Positions 6,617 through 6,617 of a DNA stretch of 6,617 nt are shown here, piece after piece (within the stretch, counting starts at the first letter, position 1; each line of letters starts with the position of its first letter). A program made the position numbers and the translations under genes. Under the pieces are notes generated by a model, which saw only the letters and a list, made by a program, of their open reading frames with translations, did no database searches and was not told the DNA's origin. This DNA comes from CAZYWA01 sp964650975 [NCBI: uncultured bacterium] (GTDB taxonomy: Bacteria; JADJOY01), in the NCBI GenBank assembly GCA_964650975.1, contig CAZYWA010000454.1, positions 1 to 6,617 of the forward strand, in the 5' to 3' direction.

Positions 6617-6617
6617 C

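Noticed and set aside
1-6617. CRISPR array, insertion sequence, phage genes, tRNA or rRNA
   Set aside because: I saw no regularly spaced repeats, no transposase or integrase motifs, no terminal inverted repeats and no tRNA-like cloverleaf. The window is covered almost end to end by the seven genes described.

Overview
The window is a compact, fully coding stretch of high-GC bacterial DNA (roughly two thirds G+C by eye). It holds seven genes, two of them cut by the window edges, and no intergenic gap longer than about 40 bases. It reads as part of a chromosomal locus for surface polysaccharide or glycolipid assembly. A lipobox protein with coiled-coil and helical-repeat features points to a Gram-negative, two-membrane cell. 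GC content and gene style fit Myxococcota, Gemmatimonadota or a candidate phylum such as Eisenbacteria, but nothing here fixes the taxon.

Layout: at the left edge, a plus-strand gene (about 3-980) encodes a multi-pass membrane protein of the flippase-like / LPG-synthase-TM family. Everything else is on the minus strand and reads right to left as one probable operon. The order is: an unidentified Ala/Pro-rich coiled-coil protein (6140 to the right edge, 5' end missing); a UDP-N-acetylglucosamine 6-dehydrogenase-like enzyme of the WbpA type (4851-6143); a small lipoprotein (4163-4810); a TrmJ-like tRNA 2'-O-methyltransferase (3374-4138); a canonical GT4 glycosyltransferase (2343-3377); and a divergent GT-B-like glycosyltransferase (931-2310). 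The last gene converges on the flippase-like gene, and their 3' ends overlap by 50 bases.

Two junctions are GTGA stop/start overlaps (coiled-coil protein to dehydrogenase, and trmJ to GT4), which suggests translational coupling. The other gaps in the minus-strand set are 24-40 bases. No promoter was recognised in the window, so the operon promoter probably lies beyond the right edge.

Working model (inference): the dehydrogenase supplies a UDP-uronic acid sugar, the two glycosyltransferases build a glycan or glycolipid, and the flippase-like protein may move a lipid-linked intermediate or modify the membrane. The lipoprotein and the coiled-coil protein may be envelope partners. The tRNA methyltransferase is the functional outsider. 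I found no RNA gene, CRISPR array, insertion sequence, phage gene or convincing terminator. The window looks like ordinary but incompletely characterised glycan biosynthesis rather than a clearly new system. The parts most worth a second look are the divergent glycosyltransferase and the unidentified coiled-coil protein.
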